Positions 1-11,622 are shown, counted from the first letter of the stretch. The stretch is DNA of 64,000 nt from Nemertoderma westbladi (GCA_032718475.1 JAUCBJ010000983.1:30912-94911), one strand, 5' to 3'. Translations and numbers: made by a program. Notes: generated from the letters alone by a model not told the origin.

Positions 1-1140
1 ATTTATTTATGTCTGTCCTTACTGTATTATTTTAAAGATCGAATATATTTCAATATTACCGCATTCATTATTATTATTATATTACGTTGCTACTGAAATG
101 TGTTTGTTAATTTGTGTTATGTTTATATATATACTGTATGTAAGCCTAATGAATATATAAAGTTATAATTATGGCAAATAAAGATTGAATCATAACATGT
201 TTCTTACAGATCTCTCTGATTTACAAGACCGTTTTACTTTAGTGAACAACAACATTTGTTGGTACTTTCCATGTTATTATATTAAAAATCAACATTAAAA
301 TATTAATTACACCGTGAATAACTGCGATGATAAAAACAATTTTAATTCGAATTCCGTTCAAATGCTTAACACAAATGGGACATCTGTACTGATTGAAATC
401 TATCGACTTGAACCAAATACTGAAAATACATCGTTGTTGAAACCCGTAAGATAGGAAAGGCGCCTCTTTAACACCCACGGTTGGATGCTCCTTAACTATC
501 CAACCAGTATCATTCCTTCTATTCTATTCTCGCACCCCCCAGCAGAAGTACGAATTAAAATCCCCATCCAACCACCTCTCAGGAATTTACTAGTATCAAC
601 TCTGACAACTTTATACCAAAATTAACATATTAATTAATACTGAACAAAATCATAACACAACTCTTACACCTATACTACGGGTACAAACTGCTCACAGGCT
701 TGGGTTTGCCATTCTGGGTATACTGTTGGTCACGGGGTTTCCTTGGTTTAGGTACTGGGCAATGTGTTGTCTTGGTGGGTATATTGGGCACGGGGTTGCC
801 CTTCTGGGTATGGAGTTGGTGTTACACACAGAGATTTTAAGCCAACATAATAATACAAATAAATGTACTTTTAGTTTATAAGCTCATATGTAAAATCGTT
901 ACAAGTAAAACTAAATAAAAAACACATTTTAGAAAATATTAACGTAATATTTTGATAAAATAATCATTTGACAATTTCATTGGAAGGCGACAAAATATGG
1001 AATTTATATTTATGTGGCGATGTGAAACTGAACGATAATAACATGAGTAGTAGAATGGTTTGTTGAGAACAAACGCAGTAGAATACTGTTGTCGTTAGCG
1101 TAGGTAGATCTGTTGGAATAAATCGTGAAGAACAGATGGA
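1..1140. other. Intergenic sequence, no gene seen
   Basis: A+T-rich sequence in which I see no convincing coding region. About 700-830 holds a degenerate G/T-rich tandem repeat built on variants of GGGTATA...GGGCACGGGGTT. The open frames here are short and lack recognisable domains. Confidence 0.6.
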
Positions 1141-1204
1141 ATAGTTTGAGAGTTTAAGAAATTTATTCTTCCAAAATGAATTCAGAAAAAAATTCGAGAA
1201 AATG

Positions 1205-1567
1205 TCATTCGGGTTCTTTATTCCTGGAATTTATCAAATTATGTATCTTTTTCATGAGAACGATAACGAAATCTTCAGTATCGCTGGGTGCGTCACCTAG
1301 CAACCCGACTATATGCTCCTTCCGCTCGCTGTCCGTGTCCATATCCATGAGTTCGTCGATGTCCACAGCGAACGGTAACTTCGACTCGTCCGATTCGCAC
1401 CGGTATATATGTCGTAGATTAGTCTCCAACCATTCCTCCGCGCGTATCCGCTCCTGCACCGTGGACCGGTTGTATCGCGCAGTCAGCACGTAGGAACTCT
1501 TATCCTGCACCAGAACCGGAGACTCAAACTTAACCTTGGAAGAAGCCATGGAAACCGATGTAAACAA
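1205..1567 (-). CDS. PPP1R14-family protein phosphatase 1 inhibitor (CPI-17/PHI-1-like), single exon
   Basis: The 120-residue product matches the PPP1R14 family in order and spacing. Residues about 28-36 (VLTARYNRS) align with the VTVKYDRRE segment around the inhibitory phospho-threonine of CPI-17. They are followed by RAEEWLETNLRHIYRCE, then VDIDELMDMDTDSERKEHI (family form: IDELLDMESDEER), then a C-terminal helix ending in NLINSRNKEPE. Family members are small cytosolic proteins that inhibit the PP1 catalytic subunit, including myosin phosphatase, when phosphorylated by PKC or ROCK. Translation could start at 1567 or at a second Met at 1549; the second gives a start MASSKVKFESP more like the family. 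A polyadenylation signal AATAAA lies about 40 bp past the stop on the minus strand. Vertebrate genes of this family have several exons, so the uninterrupted frame may mean intron loss or a retrocopy. No stop or frameshift is present. Confidence 0.85.
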   Translation of the reverse strand: MFTSVSMASSKVKFESPVLVQDKSSYVLTARYNRSTVQERIRAEEWLETNLRHIYRCESDESKLPFAVDIDELMDMDTDSERKEHIVGLLGDAPSDTEDFVIVLMKKIHNLINSRNKEPE

Positions 1568-1569
1568 TG

Positions 1570-2090
1570 TAATATAACAATGTTCTAAAATGTATCATTA
1601 TAGATACTGTACAAACTACGTTAGATGCAAAACCGACTTTGTTTCTAAATAAAATATTGTAGTATAAAAGATTTTTAAAATACTACAGCAATACAACATC
1701 TTCCGGAATTCAGTGTAGAAATTCAACCCTCCAAAAGTTTTCTACAAATCTTAATGAGGTTGCATGAATTTTGAAACAGGTAGTTTCACCTCTCTCCTCC
1801 TTAGTAGGTGAGTCAAAATTTTTATTTTCGTTTTCACAGATAGGGCAGGGGCCTTCGACGCAAGAAAAATTGTATTCTCTACATGGAAAAATCGACGCAA
1901 TGGTCGGCTATATCCAATAACAATGCGTCTAACCTAATTACTATCCCTCATTATCATGTACAGCATTTTATTGGTGAATTGATAATAACTATGTACTATA
2001 TAAATTAGTTGGCCAGTTATTACTATTTACTATTAATTATATATTTAATATCTATTTTAATTATTGTGTATGTGTTAACTACTGTATTAT
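1570..2090. other. Intergenic sequence, no gene seen
   Basis: A+T-rich sequence between the PPP1R14-like gene and the foldback repeat. No open frame with recognisable content was found on either strand. Confidence 0.5.
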
Positions 2091-2099
2091 ATATTAAAG

Positions 2100-2640
2100 T
2101 GGACCAGCCGACCACAGGTGACTTATGGAGGATCGCTAGAAGTCGGCTAGTTTACATAGGAAGTATTTAGGTTAGGCCAAGTTCCGACCACTCTTGGGCC
2201 GTGTAGAGTAAGTAGCACGTGGTCGGCTGGTCGTCTTACATATATCATCAAAGGCCTGCAATAGACTATATGGAGGGTCGCTAAAAGTTGCAAAACTTTA
2301 TACACCCTAAAGCCGACTTTGCCGACCAATTCGACTCTTCCGACCACGTCTTGGGCCGTGTATTAAAGGCGACTATTCGACCCAGTGAACTGAGAGTAAG
2401 TCGCAAGTGGTCGGCTGGTCGGCTTACATAATATTATATACAGGGGTGGTCGGAATATTCGATTTGTTCGGCAAAGTCGGCTTTAGGGTGTATAAAGTTT
2501 TGCAACTTTTAGCGACCCTCCATATAGTCTATTGTAGGTAGGCCTTTGATGATATATGTAAGTCGACCAGCCGCCCACTTGCGACTTACCCTCAGTTCAC
2601 TGAGTCGCCTTTATACGCGGTAATCCGGGAGATGTTGTAT
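2100..2640. repeat. Long foldback (inverted) repeat
   Basis: Arms at about 2217-2325 and 2468-2585 are nearly perfect reverse complements, both containing GGGTGTATAAAGTTTTGCAA or its complement. Shorter nested copies of GTGGTCGGCTGGTCGGCTTAC and of the CAGTGAACTGAG segment occur in both orientations around 2105-2430 and 2575-2620. The arms are more G+C-rich than their surroundings and contain no transposase frame. This looks like a foldback or MITE-type element, possibly rearranged by nested insertions; its exact ends are not resolved. Confidence 0.7.
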
Positions 2641-4685
2641 AATATTATTAAAGACTACAGTAGAATATGGACAATGCAATATAGGGCCTACTGTACCAGT
2701 AGGCCTAGTACGTGAGTTCACCCTCAATAATATCTAATAAAACAAGTTATACCAAAAAATTATATTATGTTGTTCTAACTGGGTTTGTTTGTTAATTGAA
2801 ATTATTTACTGATACTGTAGCTAAGAGAATTATATCTAATACAAAACAAATATTTAATTAACCAAAACAATTTGTCAGGAGAAATAATCCCCAAATATTA
2901 AAATATCTAATCGCAGTTGAACAACACAGAAAGAATCTGAACTTTGTACAGGGTCAAGCGCTCTTCACACAATTTTATAAAGTAAAGGCGTAAAATATTC
3001 TGCAAAACTTCATTTGTATTTATATAGGCCGACTAAGTTATGTGAAAACTAGAAATACAAAAATAGATATGAAATTAATTTAAAAACAGCGATTTGCTAA
3101 AATACTTAAAAGCTACTGTACTACAACACGCCTACCAAAGAAATAGTATTGCTCCAGTCACTATAATCACCCCACTTCAATGACAAATAGTTTGAAGAAT
3201 TTCCTTTGAGCGACGGAAAATCCCAGAAAACATAATACCTGGCGGGGGTAGCTAGTAATTATAATGAGTCAGCCTGTAGCGTATAGGATAGGCTCTAGTC
3301 CATACCGAGAGTTGCTCCCTCCATCACAGAGCTATAAATAGTAACCACTAGGAGTGGAATGCTTTACAAACAAACACTGTTGTTGCAGTGTTGCATTGTA
3401 CTGCACGAACGATGATGCCCTACTGGACTGGAATATGAATCATCTTTTAGTAGGCCTCGTTCTACTCTACAGGAGATACACTAAAAGTTAAAGTATATCT
3501 TTTAATTCCACACAATTGAATTTTTACTTTATTACAACCGACGACGTTTCGTGTATAAAATATTGAACTTTATCCCTATACAAATACAGTACCACACTAC
3601 TGTACGTTGGAAACATAAGTAAAAGAAAGGCTAAAAATGGTGGATTTTCCCTTCAAATAGATTGTCGTAGCTTTGGGATAGAAAATGTCAACAGATCGGC
3701 ATTCGCACAGCCAACCATTTACGTGCTGTTGTTTCCTTCACTAGAATATATATGTAATATATGATTTATTGTATTCGTTCAGTAATCCATTACCCGTGAC
3801 TGTAGTAACCAGTGCACTGCCAACAGAGTCTTATTCAGTAAGAATCTCAAAACTTCATAATTAATTTATCAAACCATCCCGGGAAAAAGGACAACGCCCA
3901 TTCTGTCGACTTGTTTTAACTAAACCTCCCCCTATTGTACACTCCGTTAGATACATCCTGTATGCAATCGGTCAATTAACTGTTATAGGAGCCCCCCCCC
4001 CCCCCCCCCCCCCCCATCCCAAAAGGAAAGCAAGTATTGTTGCTGGGCAACTGATGATCGTTCAAAGATGATGTTTGACCCAAAGTCGACTTTATGTTTA
4101 TGGAAACCCATTTGCTAAAATAGGTTCTCGTAAATAAATGTTTTAGTGTTTCCCTTTTAAGGATATTGCTTTTATTCCTTTACGCTGAACTACTGTATAA
4201 CTGCTATGGATTCGAGATGAAATTTATACGGAACCAGGTGTGTGATTGCGGTGTTGGAATAGCGTATTGTGATATCGCTAAATGTAAGTCCTTTGATAGT
4301 TTCTATGCGTACGGTCGTGAGCTTCAATTCAATATACCGTCAATTCACTTAGCGCCTGCATGCTACCAACACGCAGTTCGTACATAGCAAACAAACCCAT
4401 CGGATATGAAGTATTTTATGGGGTTGCCTTTACAATATTTGAGGGTGGGGGTGAAAGAATGAAGAAATACAGTAAACACTTAACTAGAAATGAATAGATT
4501 CCCAGTAAAAAGAAGGGCACTTATCTAGAGATAATTTACACAAAACATGAAGAAGAAAATAATTTATAAATAAACTTATTGAACTTCATAGGTAAATATC
4601 TATAAAGGCTATAGTAAGTTACATAGTTATAGTTTATACTCGTATAAAGTTTTATTATATGTGCATTCATGTATCTACAGTACCT
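2641..4685. other. Intergenic sequence with a poly(C) run
   Basis: No convincing gene. A homopolymer of 24 C residues lies at 3992-4015. The rest is A+T-rich with scattered TAGGCCTA-type words. Open frames here are short and without recognisable motifs. Confidence 0.55.
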
Positions 4686-4689
4686 ATCT

Positions 4690-5330
4690 ATAATCGGCAT
4701 GCTGCATTGTAGCTGCATTAAGAATGCTATGCCGGTTTATTGACAAAATTAGACCGCCACAACTCCCTATCCCCCATCGTTTTGCAAAATTGATACGTCT
4801 CAAGAAAGTCATGGGCTGTCCACCATGCTTATTTCACTCCATGTGGCAGCTACAGCTCGAGATCGTGTACCGGCTGGTTTTCACGTCCTGCAAAGCGGAA
4901 GCGTCCCCCTTCAAATATCGAGCTTGGGAGACTAATGAGACACCTACCACCAATGCTGTATAGTATCTAATTTGAGATGTGTTTTATTGTAGCCTACTTG
5001 ACACAGTGAACCCTGCTTAGTATTCTTGTATAAGTACTACCATCCATAGATTTTGTATCCTGTGTGGTTAGAGCCCAGCAAGGACTCCCAAGAGTAGGCC
5101 TACTGGTTCCACTACTGCTCTACTTAATCGATCATTAAGATTCCTTTGCTTTCCATGTGACTTCCAAATCCTGGACAACCCATCCAATCCTGCCATGCCT
5201 TCCACTTACGTATTCGAAGGTCATCACGTGACTTTCAGATCTTTGATCCCAGGTAACAGAAGTCGTCCACATGCTCAAGCATACCATCCTTTGAGATTAT
5301 TTCGCTCATACGATCAGATATTTCCTGAGG
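4690..5330 (+). repeat. Dispersed repeat, copy A (diverged copy at 52545-53285)
   Basis: Long stretches match 52545-53285 on the same strand: CGCCACAACTCCCTATCCCCC, CATGCTTATT-CACTC, TCCTGCAAAGCGG, GGGAGACTAATGA-ACACCT, TTGACACA-TGA-CCC and GTTAGA-CCCAGCA-GGACTCCC follow one another in the same order with small gaps. The short frames inside are not conserved between the two copies, which argues for a noncoding or decayed element rather than a gene. Its class is not identified. Confidence 0.65.
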
Positions 5331-5449
5331 ACTTCTCTGCCGTGCTTCTGAGAGTAGTTACTGTATTGTACCGGTACTACTGTACATTCGTGTAACATTT
5401 GAATGTACTGTAAGCCTACACAAGTGCAGTACTGTATGTTGTTTTAAAG

Positions 5450-5490
5450 CATGGCCTACTACACACTATACTGCCGTGTAGTAGGCCATG
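5450..5490. repeat. Perfect 15-bp hairpin
   Basis: CATGGCCTACTACAC at 5450-5464 and its exact reverse complement at 5476-5490 are separated by 11 bp. The pair is flanked on both sides by a direct repeat of TTTTAAAGC. No T-run or coding context suggests a terminator; it may be a tiny foldback repeat. Confidence 0.6.
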
Positions 5491-6018
5491 TTTTAAAGCG
5501 TGATATTGCTGATACATTATTTGTTATTAGTTTAGTTTTATGGGCCTACATTTATTAATACTAAATAAATAATATATTAAAAAAATAAAAAATATATTGA
5601 CTAATAAGCTAATATTACGGCTTATAAGTGTAGCTTGTTATTGTGATACTGCAATTTAGTTGGATTAACTACTGTAGTATAAGTGGCAGCTCCTTGCGGG
5701 ATGACGTATGTGGAAAGTATTGTGTTGTTATTCCGAAAAAGAACTCATTAAAAATAACAAACCAGCTAAACGGAATATTCCGTATACTTCAGTATACGGT
5801 ATTCAAATACTTCAGTACAACTTTTCTATCGAAGGCTAAGTTAAGTTGGAAAAAAAATAGGATATGATCCCATTGTCATGAGAACATGTCAATCACATTG
5901 TGAAATATGCAATTAGGAATAGCCCTAGGGCCTATACAGTTGTTAGACTTGTAGATTAATTGTAGGGCCTATACAGTGTACATTAGACCAACGTTCTGAG
6001 ACCGTATATACTATATAT

Positions 6019-6409
6019 TATAATATATTATTATAACTTATTATATTTGTTTAGCACAGCTTTGTAAAGACAGCAATGACTTCCAGGTGGAATTACTTCT
6101 AGTGGATCGAACTGGTAACCTCCAGGTTGGAAGTCTGACGCTCTAACCATTCAGCTAGCGGCTCAGGTAAAAGGTACAGGCAGTAGACCTGAAAAGTACT
6201 ACCCCTGCCGTGTGTGTCCGCAGTCCGTTACCTCCCTATGATGGCTTCCCATCTGTCAATACTATAATCTTGTGCTCAACCCTAACACTACAGTATACTT
6301 TCCCTTCTTTAAAAAGTCGCTCCCAACGCTTACCGGTTCGATCCCACCTGGACGTCATTGCCGACTTTGCAAAGCTGTGCCCATCAAAAGTTATAATAAT
6401 ATATTATGT
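6019..6409. repeat. Palindromic element with tRNA-like arms (inverted SINE pair or MITE)
   Basis: About 90 bp at the left end recurs inverted at the right end: ATAATATATTATTATAACTT, then GCACAGCTTTG-AAAG--GGCAATGAC-TCCAGGTGG, then GATCGAAC-GGTAA. Read on the minus strand, 6090-6165 looks tRNA-derived: a box A-like TAGCTGAATGG followed by TTAGAGCG and a box B-like CAGTTCGATCC. The right arm has a second box B-like CGGTTCGATCC on the plus strand. This is either two SINEs of one family in inverted orientation or one MITE with tRNA-like ends. No coding capacity. Confidence 0.65.
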
Positions 6410-6507
6410 CATGTTTAAATTATATAATAAATTAAAATATGCTACTATGGAAAATGTTCTACACCAGTTTAAGTCAGATATGCAGTAGACATCTTAGATT
6501 ATGTAGC

Positions 6508-7280
6508 CTATACAACGGCGTTGGACCTGAGTATATCGTCTATCCGCTTATCACGTATCTTCATCTGTTGGTGCTGGTAGACCTTGAGCCACTCCTTGGG
6601 GTCATCCTCCATGTCGTCTATCTTATAGACCTCGTCTCGTGGCTTCGGGACTCGATGGGCCACCGCTGCCCGTCTCGTCGGTCTCCTCCAGTCGAACACT
6701 GTGTCTTCAAAACCAGACCGTCTGTACGAGTCCCACGCGCAGTACTCGTGGTACAGACTGCAGAGGGTTGGCTCGCTCGGGTACCTAGGCAACAAGTCAA
6801 AACATTGGTAAGTGACAGCGAACGTATGGAAATCATTAGCATTCTTTGGGAACATTATTTAACTGCCACATTTTGACGCTCTTTTTTTCTCGTTTTTTTT
6901 ATTGATTTTTTTTAATTCTTACCACCGTAAAAAAAAACGGGGTAAAGAATAATATGATTAATAAAAAATAAAGTCGGTTTTCATCAATCTTATTAACATT
7001 TTGTAGAAAATTTAGGTGGGGGGGGGGGGGGGGGGGGTGTTACGTTCCTCATCTTTTATGAGATAACAAAACCATCACTAACGCTCCCATTACAATACTA
7101 GTTTCATTAATTAATTTAGGTAAAGACTCACAAGTTCTTAAGACACAACATCTTCGCGGTGTCCAAGGCTTTCTCACTCGCTGTATGTAAGAATATATCC
7201 TTACGAATCTTCATTAACCTGCCGCCTTTACTGACTAATAGCATTTTATTGCCTGTCGGTTTGAATAAATACGACAAATT
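6508..7280 (-). CDS. Unidentified gene, last two exons (7132-7280 and 6508-6784)
   Basis: Two exons are supported by splice signals and phase. The first (7280 down to 7132) follows TTTTTTGTTGCAG and ends at a strong donor, CTT|GTGAGT. The second (6784 down to 6508) follows TTGTTGCCTAG. The last codon of the first exon is split after two bases and completed by the second, so the frame runs through ...CLKNL-YPSEPTLCSLYHEYC.... About 142 residues are visible. They are mostly charged, with an aromatic middle (YHEYCAWDSYRRSGFEDTVFDW) and a basic/acidic helical tail (DDPKEWLKVYQHQQMKIRDKR) ending in SNAVV. I do not recognise the family. The gene must continue upstream (above 7280), but I could not find further exons. 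The 6439-6876 plus-strand frame is its shadow. Confidence 0.6.
7018..7037. repeat. Poly(G) run of 20
   Basis: An uninterrupted 20-G tract lies in the intron of the unidentified minus-strand gene. It is one of seven G or C homopolymers of 13 or more bases in the window. Confidence 0.9.
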
Positions 7281-7787
7281 CTGCAACAAAAAACAACAGT
7301 TCAGTTTCAAATATGTTATCAAGTTAGGAGAGATATGGCATATTATACATATTACAATTCATATTGACATATTAATTGACTCAAATCCCAAATCGAAATC
7401 GGCGAATTAATATCTCGTCTCAATGCTAAATTATACATTTTTTTGGAAAGGAGGATGTTACAGTGTAATACGTTTTTCTATCCAAAACAATAAACTAAAG
7501 TCAATATTACAGGTTACAGTTTTTTATAGAGTAATGAGTTGTTATGTGGGTCGTTTTCCCCTGGAGAGGGATTAATTTATATTGCTTTAATAATCTAATT
7601 AATTCTAATAAATCGCTTACATTAATAGATTAATAAATATTTAATAAATAGATTCATTTTAGTGAATTAATGATTAATTTTAGTGATAAAAAAATTTATT
7701 TATTGTGATATTAGTAACTTAAAACCGTCACGTATTCCTACCAATAGAAAAATCTTATAGCCAATAATATAACGGTCAGTTCCTCGT

Positions 7788-7859
7788 GGTTCTATGGTGT
7801 AATGGCTAGCACTCAGGACTCTGAATCCTGCAATCCGAGTTCGAATCTCGGTAGAACCT
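7788..7859 (+). tRNA. tRNA-Gln (anticodon CTG)
   Basis: A complete cloverleaf of 72 nt. The acceptor stem GGTTCTA (7788-7794) pairs with TAGAACC (7852-7858), and 7859 is the discriminator base. The D arm is box A-like (TGGTGTAATGG). The anticodon stem CAGGA/TCCTG encloses the loop CTCTGAA, with anticodon CTG at 7821-7823, reading the Gln codon CAG. The T arm CCGAG-TTCGAAT-CTCGG contains box B. There is no intron. A T-run at 7864-7869 just downstream fits a Pol III terminator. CCA is not encoded, as expected for a eukaryotic nuclear gene. Small frames overlapping it on the minus strand are shadows. Confidence 0.95.
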
Positions 7860-7899
7860 GTACTTTTTTGCATTTTTTTCATCAGAGAAAGAATTAATG

Positions 7900-10430
7900 C
7901 TTTCTTGTCGATGTTGTATCATTCCCGAGCGAAACCTTTTCTTTATAATAGTGTATCTCATATTTCCGGCAGTGGAGCGCTGTTTATTCATTATAACCTT
8001 TATGTAATTCCATTGACGCAGCAAGCAATTTATTGCATTTGGCTGGAGAGGCGTGATCTGCAATCTGTTCTAATAAAACCTTTTTGCTACCCCACCACAC
8101 CCCACCAACTAACTGCCCGGCACTCACATACAATACATTGGGCTATACTAGCAATACTGATAAACCGATAAGTGATAAACTGATGAACCGAAATAGTGAT
8201 TCATGCAGACGTTTCGGTTTATTACTTAAACCATTATCAATGTACAAATAAATAGAGCTAAGTAATAAAATCGACAGAAAGAGCCTACAATAAAGTTTAC
8301 CAATAAAGATAGCACATAATTTTATATAGTGACTAAGTACAAAATCGCTCAACATCTTTATATTATTGAAACATTTTTTTTTTGAGGGTTTAACAGTTGC
8401 ATGGTTTTGCACCTGCGCGAAGTTATTTTATTCTATTTAATAAATTTAATATCATAACAACAAACATAAACAATAACAATACACATAAAAATTTAAGGGA
8501 ATCTTCTTAAGGCCAGGCTATTAGCAACTATATAAACCGTGTACTGATGGCGTATGTGGTATACAGACGTTTCGGCCTAGAACGTTTCGGTCCAGGACGT
8601 TTCGGCCTGGACATTTCGGCCCGGACGATTCGGCCCGGACGTTTCGGCCCATGACTGTAGCCGAATGAAAAGGCCAACTTGTTTGATATGATAATAATTA
8701 TTCATTAAAAGTATAATTATTTCACAATAACATACAAACACTTAATGAAATATCTTTCATGAAATGGCTATTTAATTTATTTCAAAATAAATTAAACATT
8801 AATAAGTGAAGTGGTGCTCTGGTTCCATAGACAATTCGCCATCAATTATATTATGCGGCCGAAAAAATGCAAGTCAGAACAAAACTTTTGGTCCCGAGTA
8901 CCACATTGCTAATATACTACTAAAGCGAATCAATTTCACGAACCATTTAGGGCTTAAATCTCGTCTGATCGATTTATTTTAGAGATACTTCATTAATTTA
9001 AAGCCTAACATAAAGATACATTACTTACAATTACTAATACAGTCATACCAAAGCGTATCTTAAGCATAAATTGTAATAACCTAAAGAAATCGCTGGTATA
9101 AAGCTCAAGAAAATCTTGCCCCCAGTCACCGCCCCCAGTTGACTCGATGGCATGGCCTTGTAAATAGTACGCCTTGACTACAGTACTGCATATAGTGGAT
9201 TACAGTAGGATATAATTCATCCATACATTATGGTAATTGTCAAAATGGTGGAGCCTTCGAGTCGTCTCCGATGTTCATCTATGATGTTCACTTGTCGCTT
9301 TTACTCATAAGGAATGTAAACTGAAATGAAACTAAAACAATGGTCTAAAATTTTAAAAAAATAATCGAAAAAATGCACTTGAGAGTTAGAGAGACGCATC
9401 CTTACATTACAGGTAATTGCCAAGAGAGTGGAGCCTTCCGGTCGCCCCCGGTGTTTCGTCTGTCACGTTCTCTGGTATCTTTTACTTATCAGGAAGGTAG
9501 ACTGAAATTAAATTCCACTTAGGTGTTTCTTCTCGAGATTAAATTCATAAAAAACCATCGGGGTCATATTGACCCCAATGGTTGTTGGCGTGGCCAAGGT
9601 AATTAAATTCAAATTATAAGCGTAAATTAAATTTTTGGTCTACGAAATTATATGGGTCATGTAGAGCACACAAAAATTGAGGAATTCATGGAATTTCAGC
9701 ACCTGAACATTAATTGGACTGAAATGACAACACTTTAAATGTGTCCTTGGGGTTTTAATAGACCCCATGGGTGCCCGTGGGTTAATAATTCTTTTTGAAA
9801 CTTTTTTCCACATCCTGGGGTTGAGCTGCGTCGATTGATATAACTTTCATTGTCTGACGAGCTATAGTTTCGGAGGAGTTAACCCGATATACATAGATAG
9901 ATAGTGAATACTTTAACAGTAAGAAGTCCTAACGGTCTTCTAATGAAAATAAATTGCATTGCTGTGAACCAAAAACATTCATAAGAGTAGAAAATGTAAC
10001 GTATTTACATTAAATCAACTATTCGTTATACAGTATATTAATGTAACATATATGTAATGTTAATATAACTTTAACTTTATTTGCCATCAATAGTTATTTA
10101 ATACATAAAAATTGCACCCCAGCACAAGTCTTTTTATTATCTTATAAGAAGTATTAAGTTGAAATGAGAATGGGATGGTGAACTACTTATTGTCTATGAT
10201 AGCCTGGGTAGCAGCTAATAGCATAGCTAGTAAGCGCTGCCACCCAGGAAATTAAGTATTATGTATGATAGTATGAGATTAGTGGTATATGTATGAGATT
10301 TAGTGTTCGAACTGGTGAGTTGTGGGGGGAGGGTGAGGTTTGGGGGGGGGGGGGGGTGTGCTTTTCCTTATTTTAGAGGTGAGGCGAGGGATGTGTACAG
10401 TCTGTGTGTTAGTACTGTAATATATAACAG
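7900..10430. other. Intergenic sequence with minor repeats
   Basis: No gene is supported. Noted repeats: a short tandem array of a GGACGTTTCGGCC-type unit at 8565-8655; a diverged tandem duplication of about 165 bp (9230-9320 and 9395-9520, sharing GGTGGAGCCTTC/GAGTGGAGCCTTCC and TTTTACT-AT-AGGAA-GTA-ACTGAAAT); and a 15-G run at 10342-10356. Confidence 0.55.
8565..8655. repeat. Short tandem repeat, GGACGTTTCGGCC type
   Basis: About six imperfect units of 14-16 bp, each a variant of GGACGTTTCGGCCC. They are CpG-rich in an A+T-rich neighbourhood. A lone related word (GACGTTTCGGTTTATTACTT) lies near 8209. Confidence 0.75.
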
Positions 10431-10439
10431 TTGTATTAG

Positions 10440-10930
10440 GTTAATTAACTTATCGATTATTTAAATAGCAAGTACTATAGATTGGAAAGTAGGTACTGTT
10501 TGTAGTTCCTAGAAAAACATTGTTTAGAAGATTGCCTAATAGTAAGAGGGATATTGTTCCAGATAGTAGGACCAAGGTACTTGATAGATCGCTGTGCAAT
10601 ATCGAGTCTAGTAAGGGGGATATGGAAATTACCTTGAGCAGATGATCGGGTAGAATGCTGATGAATGGCTGAATGAAGTCTTATTAAATAATAAACCTAA
10701 GTCAGACTGAGGATTAATACTGGAACTATTAATGTCATGCATGAGTATAGCAGCCTGGTGTTTAAATAAAAAATCGAATGGTAAGATATGTAATGACTTA
10801 TATATGGGAGTAGAGGAGGACTGAAAGTGGCTAAATGTTATACAACGGAGTAGTTTGTTGATTTTAATTCTGAGAGGCTTTAGTGTAGTAACATTAGTAC
10901 TTCCCCACAGTAGAAGTCCGTAGTGTAGGT
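10440..10930 (-). pseudogene. LINE reverse transcriptase, 3' (C-terminal) part
   Basis: Read on the minus strand, this encodes the conserved tail of a non-LTR retrotransposon polyprotein: YLHYGLLLWGSTN, then LKPLRIKINKLLRCITFSHF, ILPFDFLFKHQAAILM, and further on the frame-shifted GNFHIPLTRLDIAQRSIKYLGP and TIWNNIPLTIRQ. Several stops and frame changes show that it is decayed. It is the downstream continuation of the fragment at 11625-11886, with about 0.7 kb of other sequence between them. Confidence 0.75.
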
Positions 10931-10960
10931 AGGGGTGGATTGGACTAAAATAGAGTTGTT

Positions 10961-11130
10961 GAAGAAGATTTCAGGTCAAAATGTCGAAAGAGTCAAATTG
11001 TCGAACAGGTCAAAATGTCGAAAGAGTCAAGTTGTCGAACAGCCATGTCAAATTATCGAAAAAGCTTTCGACACAGACATGCCAAATTGTCGAAAGAGAC
11101 ATGTCAAATTGTCGAAAGAATTAATTAATA
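10961..11130. repeat. Tandem repeat of GTCAAA(A/T)TGTCGAAAGA units
   Basis: About eight imperfect units of 17-20 bp built on CAAATTGTCGAAAGA. A similar short patch (AATGTCGAAATGTCGAAATG) occurs in the 5' region of the second LTR element near 48535-48560. The open frame across it is a by-product of the repetition. Confidence 0.7.
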
Positions 11131-11316
11131 AATGAATGTTGTAGACTAAACTTGTAGGCCTATTAATGAATGAATGAGTGGGACTAAACCTGTAGGTACT
11201 TTCAGTTTGGTGCAATATAATACACTAAACAACACTGGAGTAAGTCATTACTTGTTTACTAGATGTTATAACATCATAATTTTTAGTTTTTAGTTTAGTT
11301 TATAGCATAAGCCCTT

Positions 11317-11622
11317 ATGGAGTTCAATCATGTCCCCGCTAAATTCGTTGAGTCCGCTGTTAGGAAACATAAGGTAATACAATTCAATAGTTTGAGATGG
11401 CCCGGAACTGTTCTCGAGTTTCAACAAAGTAAGACTTATAAAGATAACATATACTATAAATGCTCACAGTGTATTAAGCGTGGACCAAATACCATTGTTG
11501 CGACAATAATGGTCACTAACGGTACTATTCAGAATGATCCGGACCATCCCGAAAACTATAACAAAAAACCGCACGGATGTTTACCAATTTACGGATGTTT
11601 AATGTTGACCATAAGCCGTTGA
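11317..11622 (+). CDS. FLYWCH-like zinc-finger ORF, probably transposon-derived
   Basis: A 101-residue frame with an ATG. Residues about 35-90 resemble a FLYWCH or Mutator-type DNA-binding zinc finger: LEFQQSKTYKDNIYYKCSQC gives the YYKCSQC core, followed by a short beta-rich stretch (TIVATIMVTNGTIQND) and then H-containing DPDHPEN and PHGC. Such domains are found at the N-terminus of Mutator-like transposases and in some host proteins. The C-terminal dozen residues run into LINE sequence on the other strand. There is no downstream transposase frame, so this is a fragment or an isolated exon. The assignment rests on the Cys/His pattern only. Confidence 0.4.
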   Translation: MEFNHVPAKFVESAVRKHKVIQFNSLRWPGTVLEFQQSKTYKDNIYYKCSQCIKRGPNTIVATIMVTNGTIQNDPDHPENYNKKPHGCLPIYGCLMLTISR

